DNA from: Acidobacteriota bacterium
GTDB taxonomy: Bacteria; Acidobacteriota; Terriglobia; UBA7540
Direction: 5' to 3'
DNA: 7,921 bases
Assembly (NCBI GenBank): GCA_021828245.1
Contig: JAKASC010000107.1
Location: forward strand, 1 to 7,921
In this document: one piece after another, positions 1-6,734 of the stretch
Numbering within the stretch: the first letter of the stretch is position 1
Layout of the letters: every line of letters starts with the position of its first letter
Translations under genes and position numbers: made by a program
The notes under the pieces: model-generated
What the model was told of the DNA's origin: nothing
What the model saw: the letters and a program-made list of their open reading frames with translations, nothing else
The model's database searches: none

Positions 1-2519
1 GCACCGAATTTCCCAATGACACTATCCCTGCCAATCGCATTGACCCCGCGGCCGCGGCCCTGCTCAATCTCTTTCCCATGCCCAACATCAACACCACTTC
101 CATCGTGGACAATTACATCGCCACCACCCCGGACGAATACCGTTATTGGCAACCGATGGTTCGCGTGGATTACACTACCAGCGACCGCACCCGCTGGTAC
201 AGCGTGTTTGAATGGCAACGGGGCCACGAGTTCCGCGATTCGAGCGGCTTCACGGGGCCGGCGGAAACCGGCGACATCCACACGTTCCGGGAGAACATCG
301 TGGCCAGCCAAGACATGACGCACACCTTCTCGCCGAGCCTGGTAGGAGATTTCAAGCTCTCCTTCACCCGCTTCAACTCGCGGTTTCCGAACGGCCCGCT
401 TTCCACGCCAACCCCCAGCTCCATCGGGCTTCACATGCCGGATGTTCCCACGGCCTTCAAAGACCTGCTGCCCCAAATCAGCTTTGGCGAGCTTTATCCC
501 GGGATCATCGGCAACACGGTGAGCACGCAGATGAATCAGACGATGGTGCTCGATGTGGACTTCACCAAGATTCACGGCGCGCAGAGCTTCGAGTTTGGAG
601 GGGAGATTGGCCGGTGGAATTTCGCCAATCCGTTCGACGTGGGGCATCCGAACGGAACCTTTTCCTTCGGCACTCAGCCGACCCAATACAATCCAATGCG
701 CAGAGATGCTCTGCCGGGCATCACCGACGGCAACGTCATCGCCTCCCTGCTGCTCGGCTACCCGACCGGCGGCGGCGTGGATTGGGAGCACACGGTGTAT
801 GAAACCATCCCTGAGTACGCCATTTACGGCCAAGACAACTGGCGGGTCAACCATCGCCTCACCTTGAATATTGGCTTGCGTTACGACGTCGTGGGTGGCG
901 TGGTGGACCGCTTCAACGGGCTCAACCGCGGCATGTGCCTGAGTTGCGTCAACCCTATTACCAACAGCTCGACGTACCAATCCAACATCTCCAACTCCAA
1001 GAACCTGGCGGCTTGGCAGGCAGCCACGGCGGCGATTTATGCCGCCGCCGGCTCGACCGCCGGACCCTCCATCCATCCCGGCACGGTTCACGGCGGAATC
1101 CAGTTTACCGGCGCCTATGGCCAGCCGCGCAATGCCTACAACATTGACTGGAGCAACCTCGCTCCGCGTCTCGGCTTTGCTTACGAAATTGACCCGAAGA
1201 CCGTACTTCGTGGTGGATGGGGCTGGGAATTCGGTTACGGCATCGAGGGCGGCACACGTTCGGGTTTCAGCATCACTACCCCCTACATCAGCTCCCTCAA
1301 TGGCGGCGTAACGCCCAGCGACTACTTCTTGACAGGAACTCCCTATCCTAACGGGGTGATCAAACCCGTCGGGTCTTCCCTGGGGCTTGAGACCAATCTC
1401 GGCAATTCGCAAAGTCTCGACTTCCCGCAGAGAAAAATCCCGCGTGCGACGGTTATGTCCATCGGCATTCAGCGCCAACTACCCTGGCATACGGTGTTGA
1501 GCGTCAAGTACGCGGGCAATTACGCGCGCGCCCTGCGCACGCAAGGCGTCTTCGAATGGGTCAACGGCGTTCTTCCCTTGGATTGGGGTTATCCGGACTT
1601 GCAGCAGAATCACTATGATTCCACCCTGGCAAGCGAACTGAACGCCCAGGTTCCCAACCCCTATTATGGCGTGGTGCCTTCCAACAGCAGCCTAGGCTCA
1701 TCCCCAACGGTGAGGGCCGCCAACTTGTTGGTCCCGCTCAATCAATTCGGGTTGGTTGGCGATTACACCGATCCTTATGGCAAGAGCTGGTACGACTCGC
1801 TGCAAGTGAAATTGGATAAGCGGCTCTATGGGGCCCGCCGAGGCCTCAGCTATCAGCTCGCCTACACCTACTCCAAAAACATGGCGCTCACCAGCTATCG
1901 CAACGGCTGGCCCTGGCAGGACCCGCATCCCATCTATAATCCGATCGGCTACGACCGCACGAACGTCTTCACGTTGGCCGGAGAATGGGACCTCCCGATG
2001 GGGCGAGGCGCCAAGTACATCTTTTCCAATCCTTCGCGACTGTGGGGCGGCGTCATCAACAACTGGCGTTTAGACTGGATTTTCTCCGACGAATCCGGCA
2101 CGCCCGTGGGTGTTCCCAACGTTTGGTATGTGGGTCATCATGGCTTCGTTCCTACAGGCGGGCCGACGTTCTCCCAATGGATTTACAACTGCAACGGGAT
2201 TCCTAAAGATTGCTACACGCCCATCCCCTCGTTCGGCCAAGGCAACCAGCCTGACCGCATCGGTTATCTTCGCAACCCCTACATCCCCAATCTCGACCTC
2301 TCGCTCCAAAAGGATTTCACCCTGACGGAGTCCAAGCGGCTTCAGTTTCGCGCCGATGCCTTCAACCTGATGAACACACCGCTCTTTCCGGGGCCGAACG
2401 AGAACACCAGCCAACCGCCTAAGGAGGTCAACGGGCGATGGCAAGGGTTTGGAACCGTCAACCTTTTCCAGCAAAACTTCCCCAGAATCATTCAGCTTTC
2501 GCTGAAGCTGTTTTTCTAA
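1..2519 (+). CDS. Oar-like TonB-dependent receptor/outer-membrane beta-barrel protein, 5'-truncated by the window
   Basis: The reading frame is already open at base 3, before the first ATG at 78, so the gene begins outside the window; about 838 residues are visible. The first residues (TEFPNDTIPANRIDP, then LLNLFPMPN) match the segment that follows the plug domain in acidobacterial Oar-like receptors. These usually carry an N-terminal carboxypeptidase-regulatory-like domain and a plug, and are roughly 1000-1200 residues long, so a few hundred residues are missing. The visible part is barrel: repeated aromatic-rich strands, NLAPRLGFAYEIDPKTVLRGG (bases about 1155-1217), QLAYTYSKN near 1855, LQFRADAFNLMNTPLFPGPN near 2340, and a C-terminal strand ending in Phe-Phe, as outer-membrane barrels do for BAM recognition. 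Two cysteine pairs (MCLSC near 932, and YNCNGIPKDC near 2187) could form disulfides in surface loops. The protein should sit in the outer membrane and take up or bind a large substrate, often proposed to be plant-derived carbohydrate; the substrate cannot be read here. No frameshift is seen. Confidence 0.93.
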   Translation, partial: TEFPNDTIPANRIDPAAAALLNLFPMPNINTTSIVDNYIATTPDEYRYWQPMVRVDYTTSDRTRWYSVFEWQRGHEFRDSSGFTGPAETGDIHTFRENIVASQDMTHTFSPSLVGDFKLSFTRFNSRFPNGPLSTPTPSSIGLHMPDVPTAFKDLLPQISFGELYPGIIGNTVSTQMNQTMVLDVDFTKIHGAQSFEFGGEIGRWNFANPFDVGHPNGTFSFGTQPTQYNPMRRDALPGITDGNVIASLLLGYPTGGGVDWEHTVYETIPEYAIYGQDNWRVNHRLTLNIGLRYDVVGGVVDRFNGLNRGMCLSCVNPITNSSTYQSNISNSKNLAAWQAATAAIYAAAGSTAGPSIHPGTVHGGIQFTGAYGQPRNAYNIDWSNLAPRLGFAYEIDPKTVLRGGWGWEFGYGIEGGTRSGFSITTPYISSLNGGVTPSDYFLTGTPYPNGVIKPVGSSLGLETNLGNSQSLDFPQRKIPRATVMSIGIQRQLPWHTVLSVKYAGNYARALRTQGVFEWVNGVLPLDWGYPDLQQNHYDSTLASELNAQVPNPYYGVVPSNSSLGSSPTVRAANLLVPLNQFGLVGDYTDPYGKSWYDSLQVKLDKRLYGARRGLSYQLAYTYSKNMALTSYRNGWPWQDPHPIYNPIGYDRTNVFTLAGEWDLPMGRGAKYIFSNPSRLWGGVINNWRLDWIFSDESGTPVGVPNVWYVGHHGFVPTGGPTFSQWIYNCNGIPKDCYTPIPSFGQGNQPDRIGYLRNPYIPNLDLSLQKDFTLTESKRLQFRADAFNLMNTPLFPGPNENTSQPPKEVNGRWQGFGTVNLFQQNFPRIIQLSLKLFF

Positions 2520-2528
2520 CGCAACTAT

Positions 2529-2609
2529 CCGGGGACTCAACCCGGCAACATGCCTCTGCGGATCGGAGTGGCGCGGCGCTCCGAGCCGCAGGCGTGTCGC
2601 TATCCGACA
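2529..2609. repeat. Cluster of three hairpins between the receptor gene and msrA
   Basis: Three inverted repeats follow each other directly. The first pairs 2529-2533 with 2541-2545 (5 bp, 7-base loop). The second pairs 2556-2570 with 2577-2591: 13 Watson-Crick pairs, one G-U and one A-G mismatch around a 6-base loop. The third pairs 2595-2599 with 2605-2609 (5 bp, 5-base loop). The central stem is far longer than expected by chance. No T-run follows it, so a classic intrinsic terminator is not shown. It could still end or protect the receptor transcript, or be one copy of a dispersed REP-like palindromic repeat. The structure is seen in the sequence; the role is inferred. Confidence 0.6.
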
Positions 2610-2665
2610 ACCCCCTGTGAGCGAGCGCTGGCGCGGCGGGCATGTTTCAGCTAAACTGGAAATTC

Positions 2666-2671
2666 AGGAGG
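2666..2671 (+). promoter_or_regulatory. Strong Shine-Dalgarno sequence that fixes the msrA start
   Basis: AGGAGG lies six bases before the ATG at 2678. This decides between that ATG and an in-frame ATG at 2642, which has no such site and would add 12 residues unlike any MsrA. A weak -10-like TAAACT sits at 2652-2657, but no matching -35 is evident. Confidence 0.8.
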
Positions 2672-2677
2672 GTGAAC

Positions 2678-3151
2678 ATGGAAAAGGCGACTTTCGCTGC
2701 AGGGTGCTTTTGGGGTGTGGAAGCGGCTTTCCGGCAAGTGCCAGGGGTCATCGCGACGACCGTGGGTTTTATGGGCGGCACGCTGCCCAATCCGAGTTAT
2801 CGCGACGTCTGCACCGACCGAACCGGCCACGCGGAGGTGGTTCAACTGGATTTCGATCCCAACAAAGTTTCCTACGAGGCGCTGCTCGACACTTTTTGGA
2901 AAATTCATGACCCGACCCAGTTGAACCGGCAAGGCCCCGACGTGGGCACACAATACCGCTCCGTGATTTTCTATCACAGCCCGGCTCAGGAGGCCGCTGC
3001 CCGCGCTTCCAAGAAACGGCTTGAGCAATCAGGCGCCTATTCGCGGCCCATCGTCACCCAGATCGCTCCCGCGGCGGAGTTCTGGCGCGCCGAAGATTAT
3101 CACCAGCAATACCTTGAAAAGCGCGGCCTCGCTTCCTGCCATTTGCCGTGA
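2678..3151 (+). CDS. msrA: Peptide methionine-S-sulfoxide reductase MsrA
   Basis: The 157-residue protein reduces the S-epimer of methionine sulfoxide, free or in proteins, back to methionine, with electrons normally from thioredoxin. The family signature GCFWG is at residues 9-13, with catalytic Cys10. It is followed by GFMGG (30-34), NPSYRDVC (38-45), TGHAEVV (49-55), a substrate-pocket segment around HDPTQLNRQGPDVGTQYRS (77-95), and EFWRAEDYHQQYLEK (134-148). Cys154 in the C-terminal ASCHLP is placed like the resolving cysteine of the shorter MsrA type. There is no signal peptide and GCFWG is almost N-terminal, so the enzyme is cytoplasmic. Length is normal for a stand-alone MsrA, and no MsrB domain is fused. 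The gene is preceded by a hairpin cluster and followed 159 bases later by a small cysteine-rich gene on the same strand. Regulation is not visible beyond the strong ribosome site. Confidence 0.97.
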   Translation: MEKATFAAGCFWGVEAAFRQVPGVIATTVGFMGGTLPNPSYRDVCTDRTGHAEVVQLDFDPNKVSYEALLDTFWKIHDPTQLNRQGPDVGTQYRSVIFYHSPAQEAAARASKKRLEQSGAYSRPIVTQIAPAAEFWRAEDYHQQYLEKRGLASCHLP

Positions 3152-3310
3152 CCGCTGGGGCCGCGATGTCTCCATCGCCGGATCGTTGTGGCGCGGGTTT
3201 ATGAGGCGTTGCTGGCCGACCCCGGCAGCCCAAATCCTGCCTTGCCGTCCGCCGACGGTAGCCGCGATGGTCTCTTTTCCCTTGCGGGCTCCTCGCGCGT
3301 TTCTTCGCCA

Positions 3311-3526
3311 ATGAAACCCGAACTCCGCCCATCCTCCAATCCCGTCGCCGGCCTCTGCGCCGAGTGCGTTCATGCCCGCCGCATCGAGTCTCACCGCCGT
3401 TCCGTCTTTTATCTTTGCCGCCGCTCGATGAGCGATCCCAACTTTGCCAAATATCCCCGCCTGCCGGTCCTGGCGTGCTCCGGTTTTGAGCCGCCCGCTT
3501 CGCCGTCCTTCACGAACGGCCACTGA
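3311..3526 (+). CDS. Small conserved four-cysteine protein of unknown function, putative zinc binder
   Basis: The 71-residue protein has cysteines at 16, 19, 36 and 56, in the order CAEC, YLCRRS, LACSGFE. The core AKYPRLPVLACSGFEP resembles short acidobacterial and other proteins with the general pattern CxxC...FYLC...DPxFxKYPxLPVLxCxGY, which I recall only as a pattern and have not searched. Four spaced cysteines suggest one structural zinc site; no catalytic function can be assigned. The start at 3311 is the nearest ATG before the conserved core. An in-frame GTG at 3188 would add 41 low-complexity residues and is less likely. No Shine-Dalgarno is seen. The gene lies 159 bases after msrA on the same strand and ends 15 bases from the stop of the opposing permease gene, so the two transcripts probably run into each other. 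Confidence 0.72.
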   Translation: MKPELRPSSNPVAGLCAECVHARRIESHRRSVFYLCRRSMSDPNFAKYPRLPVLACSGFEPPASPSFTNGH

Positions 3527-3541
3527 ATTCCCCAGGCCGTT

Positions 3542-4789
3542 TCACTTGATCCACCACAACCACACCGAACCCACCACCAGCGTCAACACCGTAATGGGCA
3601 ATCCCACTCGAAAATAATCGCCAAAGCTAATCTCCTCGACGTCGCGCGACCGCTCCACCACAATGATGTTCGCCACCGAGCCGGTGATGGTCAGATTGCC
3701 GGCCAAGGTGCTGGCCATCGCCAGCACCAGCCATCCCAGGTGGGGGTTGGTGAATTGTGGCACCATGGATTTGAGCAGCATCACCGCCGGCACGTTGCTG
3801 ACGATATTCGAGAGCACCGCCGTCACCACGGTAAAGACTCCGGCGCTTTGAATGCCCAGCGGTCTTGCAAAGTGGAGAAGGTCGTCGGTAATACCGGCGT
3901 TCTGCGCGCCCTGAATAATGACGAACAGCCCGGCAAAGAATACGAGCAATCCCCAATCCACTTCTTCATAGACCTGCCGCGGCTCGCGAGTCCGGGTAAT
4001 CAGCATCATGGCTGCGCCGAAGGCCGCCATCATTGCCGGCGGAACGCCAGCCAAAAAACCGGCCAGCACAATCAATATGACGATGCCGGGTTTGACCAGC
4101 CGGACCGGCTCCCTGGTTTCGACGCTGCCCGTCTCAACCTTCGGTGGGTGAGTCGGCTCGGTGGTTGGAAAAGCTTTTGACAAAATTAGCCAATCCAGAA
4201 ACAGCCCCGCCAGCGCCACCGGCCCCAGGTGCGCAAGAAAAACCAGATAACCGATGCCCGAGTATGAACCAATCAGCATGTTCTGAGGGTTGCCGGTGAT
4301 TGTCGCCACGCTGCCGATGTTCGAGGCCGTCGCCACGGCCAGTAGGTAGGGCAAAGGCTTGACGCCCATGCGGCGCGTCGCCGTCAGCACAAACGGAACC
4401 ATCGCCAGGCAGATGATGTCATTCACAAAAAATGCCGAAAGCACGCCGCTTAAAAAGATCACCGTGGGCAGCAAATGCCGTGGCCGCAGGTGCTCCACCA
4501 CCCAGCGCGTGATGCCGTCGAAAAATCCCGCCAGGTGCAACGTGGCGACAATCAGCATCATGGAGAACAGCAGCACGATGGTCTTGAAGTCAATCGCGCT
4601 CAGCGCCGCATCCGGCCGCACGATGCCAAACGCCACCATCAGCACCGCACCAATGATGGCCGCGCCCGGCCGGTCAATTTTCATCCCGGGAAACTTTCCG
4701 ACGGCAAACACAAAATAGCTGGTCAGAAAGATGGAGAATGCCGCAAAGAGTTTCAACTCACCGAGCGTGAAAACAGGAACGTGGCTCAT
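3542..4789 (-). CDS. Ion transporter superfamily permease (ArsB/SLC13/CitMHS-like)
   Basis: The 415-residue integral inner-membrane protein has many hydrophobic helices and the two-fold repeat of the ion transporter superfamily. In the N-terminal half, FFVNDIICLAMVPF (120-133) is a re-entrant hairpin region and SNIGSVATITGNPQN (156-170) a binding-site motif. In the C-terminal half the matching elements are VLSNIVSNVPAVML (325-338) and AGNLTITGSVANIIVVE (363-379). A charged loop at about 206-232 separates the halves. Substrates across the family include arsenite, dicarboxylates, citrate, sulfate and Na+/H+ exchange, and the sequence does not choose among them. No arsenic genes (arsR, arsC) lie nearby, which argues mildly against an arsenite pump. 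The ATG at 4789 has no clear Shine-Dalgarno. A perfect TATAAT lies on the same strand about 155 bases upstream. The gene converges with the four-cysteine gene and diverges from glpD. Confidence 0.92.
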   Translation of the reverse strand: MSHVPVFTLGELKLFAAFSIFLTSYFVFAVGKFPGMKIDRPGAAIIGAVLMVAFGIVRPDAALSAIDFKTIVLLFSMMLIVATLHLAGFFDGITRWVVEHLRPRHLLPTVIFLSGVLSAFFVNDIICLAMVPFVLTATRRMGVKPLPYLLAVATASNIGSVATITGNPQNMLIGSYSGIGYLVFLAHLGPVALAGLFLDWLILSKAFPTTEPTHPPKVETGSVETREPVRLVKPGIVILIVLAGFLAGVPPAMMAAFGAAMMLITRTREPRQVYEEVDWGLLVFFAGLFVIIQGAQNAGITDDLLHFARPLGIQSAGVFTVVTAVLSNIVSNVPAVMLLKSMVPQFTNPHLGWLVLAMASTLAGNLTITGSVANIIVVERSRDVEEISFGDYFRVGLPITVLTLVVGSVWLWWIK

Positions 4790-4943
4790 TCAGATTGAAG
4801 GTTTCGAGTTAATCTAGTTCGTCTTGCGCTGGCCGACCGGCCGCGCACGTTGCTGAGCGAGAGTCGGCCATCATCCCGCGGACGCACTCGTTCGCCAAAC
4901 ACCCCAAAGAAACTTCCTCTCCCCCTCCGGGCGCAGTTTTCTG

Positions 4944-4949
4944 ATTATA
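4944..4949 (-). promoter_or_regulatory. Candidate -10 box for the permease gene
   Basis: Read on the minus strand, these bases are TATAAT, a perfect match to the sigma-70 -10 consensus, in the right orientation about 155 bases before the permease start. The sequence 15-18 bases further upstream is GC-rich and has no good -35, so the call rests on the -10 alone. A long leader would result. Confidence 0.3.
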
Positions 4950-5055
4950 CGCCTTCGTCCAAGCTAGCGGCGGAGGTGCGGTGGGCCGACGCTTCATTCA
5001 ACGCTTGCTCTTCCGCCAGTATCCCTCACCGGCGCGCGTAGGCGCATGCCTTTCG

Positions 5056-5085
5056 TTCCACGCTCGCTTCGAACTGTGTTAGCAT
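5056..5085 (+). promoter_or_regulatory. Weak candidate promoter for glpD-ugpQ
   Basis: TAGCAT at 5080-5085 matches four of six -10 consensus positions and lies 15 bases before the glpD ATG. TTCCAC at 5056-5061 is a poor -35, 18 bases upstream. A GTTC/GAAC inverted repeat spans the spacer and could be an operator. If transcription starts here, the leader is nearly absent, which would fit the lack of a Shine-Dalgarno before glpD. This is speculative. Confidence 0.22.
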
Positions 5086-5100
5086 CATCCCGGACGAACC

Positions 5101-6732
5101 ATGAAGCGCAGCCTGGAAGCCCTTTCCAACCAGCTCTTCGACCTCGCCATCATTGGCGGCGGCGTGAATGGCGCGGCCACGGCACGGGATGCCGCGCTGC
5201 GCGGTCTGAAGGTGGCGCTGGTGGAGGCGCGCGATTTTTCGAGCGGCACGTCCAGCCGTTCCTCAAAGCTCATTCACGGCGGCCTGCGTTACCTCAAGCA
5301 AGGCGAATGGAAGCTGGTGCGTGAAGCGCGGCGCGAGCGCCGACTGCTGCTCCAGCTTGCGCCGCATCTGGCCCGGCCGCTTCCCTTCTGCCTGCCCATC
5401 TTCTCCGGCGACCCTTACTCGCCGCTGGAGATTCGGCTGGGGCTTTGGCTTTACGATCTTTTGGGCAATCTCGGCCCGCGCGACCGTCACCGCATGATTC
5501 CTCGCGCCGAAGCTCTGCGCGAAATGCCCCGGCTTCGCGCCGAGGGGCTTCGCACCGTAGCTCTCTATCACGATTCAGAAACCGACGATGCGCGCCTCAC
5601 GCTCGAATATCTCCTCGACGCCGCAGCGCACGGCGCCGTCGTGGCTAACTACGCCGAAGTCGAAGCCTTGGAGACCGCGCCTACCGCCGACGGCCGTCCT
5701 GTGCGCATTGCCGCCGCCCAAGTGGTGGACAAGCTTACCGGCAGCCGTCACCGCCTGGCAGCCCGTTTTTGGGTCAACGCCACCGGCCCGTGGGTGGACC
5801 GCGTGCGCGCCCTTTTGCCCCGCTATGACGGCATACCCACGGTGCGTTTGACCAAGGGTACGCACATCATTATTCCGCCGGTGACGGGCCGTTACGCCAT
5901 GTTCGCGGCCATTCCTCCGAGCGACCGCATTTTTGTCTTGGCGCCGTGGCACGGTTATGCACTGCTCGGCACCACGGACACTGATTTCGATGGCCCGCCC
6001 GAAAGCGTTGCTCCCGACCGCGCCGACGCCGAGTATCTGCTCCATGCCGTCAATCGCGTGTTGCGTGAGCCGCTCACCTTGGCCGACGTTCGCAACAGCT
6101 TCGCGGGCTTGCGGGCGCTGGTTCTCCAGCCCGGGGTTAGCCCGTCGCAAAACACCCGTGAATACCGTTTTCACGAAGACCCCTGGGTCGGCAACTTCAT
6201 CACCATCTGCGGCGGCAAGCTGACCACGGCACGCTCGCTCGGAGAAACCCTGGCGGCGCGCGTCGCTTCGCGGCTAGGCCAAAGTGATAGGGGCTATCCC
6301 GGCCGCACCGCACCGTTTCCCGGCGCGCCCGAGCAGGATTTTGAAGTCTTTGTCGCCGACGCCACGCGCCAAGCCGTAGAGGATTTCAAAATCCCGGCAG
6401 CCACTGCCGAGCGTTTGGCGCGCACCTACGGCCGCCGCGCGCGCCAGGTTCTTGAAACCCTCCGTCGCGAGCCGCGCCTGGCCGAGCCGTTGCCCGGCGA
6501 GCCTTCCTTATTAGCCGCCGAAGTGGCTTTTGCCCTGGACGAAGAGATGGCCTTGACGCTGGAGGATTTCTTGCTCCGACGCTCCGGCTTGAATTGGTTT
6601 GCGGCGAGCGGCTTTGACGCCGCCTTGCCCGTCGTCGCCAGCATCTTTGCCGAGCGGCTTGGTTGGACGCCCGTCCAGCGCGACGTTGCCATCCAAGCCT
6701 TCACCGTCACCTCAAAAGCACTGTCCGTCTAA
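5101..6732 (+). CDS. glpD: Aerobic FAD-dependent glycerol-3-phosphate dehydrogenase
   Basis: The 543-residue flavoprotein oxidises sn-glycerol 3-phosphate to dihydroxyacetone phosphate and passes electrons to the quinone pool; in this family it is a peripheral inner-membrane enzyme. The FAD-binding beta-alpha-beta unit is at 15-42, with IIGGGVNGAATARD and terminal Glu42. It is followed by the signature FSSGTSSRSSKLIHGGLRYL (46-65). Further family blocks are HDSETDDARLT (157-167), WVNATGPWVD (224-233), RLTKGTHIIIP (249-259), GTTDTDFDG (290-298), FAGLRAL (334-340) and GGKLTTAR (371-378). The C-terminal helical domain occupies about 405-543, including EVAFALDEEMALTLEDFLLRR (474-494). Length is normal to slightly long. 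The start is placed just before the FAD domain, as usual, although no Shine-Dalgarno is seen. The stop TAA shares its last A with the ATG of the next gene, giving a translationally coupled pair. No glycerol kinase or facilitator gene is adjacent. Confidence 0.97.
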   Translation: MKRSLEALSNQLFDLAIIGGGVNGAATARDAALRGLKVALVEARDFSSGTSSRSSKLIHGGLRYLKQGEWKLVREARRERRLLLQLAPHLARPLPFCLPIFSGDPYSPLEIRLGLWLYDLLGNLGPRDRHRMIPRAEALREMPRLRAEGLRTVALYHDSETDDARLTLEYLLDAAAHGAVVANYAEVEALETAPTADGRPVRIAAAQVVDKLTGSRHRLAARFWVNATGPWVDRVRALLPRYDGIPTVRLTKGTHIIIPPVTGRYAMFAAIPPSDRIFVLAPWHGYALLGTTDTDFDGPPESVAPDRADAEYLLHAVNRVLREPLTLADVRNSFAGLRALVLQPGVSPSQNTREYRFHEDPWVGNFITICGGKLTTARSLGETLAARVASRLGQSDRGYPGRTAPFPGAPEQDFEVFVADATRQAVEDFKIPAATAERLARTYGRRARQVLETLRREPRLAEPLPGEPSLLAAEVAFALDEEMALTLEDFLLRRSGLNWFAASGFDAALPVVASIFAERLGWTPVQRDVAIQAFTVTSKALSV

Positions 6733-6734
6733 TG
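6730..6734 (+). other. glpD-ugpQ stop/start overlap (TAATG)
   Basis: The TAA stop of glpD (6730-6732) and the ATG of ugpQ (6732-6734) share one base. This arrangement normally couples translation of the second gene to the first, and it is the main evidence that the two form one operon. Confidence 0.85.

Larger units (their letters stand above)
4790..5100. other. Divergent intergenic region between the permease gene and glpD
   Basis: This 311-base stretch separates two genes transcribed away from each other, so it should hold both promoters. Reading frames here give low-complexity, Arg/Pro/Ser-rich translations with no recognisable motif, and I do not consider them genes. The visible content is a TATAAT on the minus strand (4944-4949), a weak promoter-like pair before glpD (5056-5085), and a short GTTC...GAAC inverted repeat (5055-5058 with 5071-5074) that overlaps the latter. 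No riboswitch or RNA gene was recognised. Confidence 0.7.

Noticed and set aside
2070..2540. 156-residue minus-strand frame opposite the end of the receptor gene
   Set aside because: It lies almost wholly antisense to a clearly conserved barrel domain, has no family motif, and its length is explained by GC-rich codon use on the other strand.
2629..2657. Possible sigma-54 or sigma-70 promoter for msrA
   Set aside because: TGGCGC lacks a GC at the required -12 spacing for sigma-54, and as a -35 for TAAACT it matches poorly.
3244..3259. Small hairpin after msrA (CCGTC/GACGG) considered as a terminator
   Set aside because: The stem is only five pairs, and the nearest T-rich run is about 18 bases further on, too far for intrinsic termination.
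3029..3523. 164-residue minus-strand frame across the end of msrA and the four-cysteine gene
   Set aside because: It runs antisense to two better supported genes, has a low-complexity Gly/Ala/Arg-rich translation, and shows no recognisable motif.
4809..4997. 62-residue minus-strand frame in the divergent intergenic region
   Set aside because: It is Pro/Arg-rich with no motif or ribosome site, and it spans the expected promoter region.
5575..6174. 199-residue minus-strand frame inside glpD
   Set aside because: The plus strand carries the conserved GlpD blocks across this whole span; the antisense frame is a by-product of high GC.
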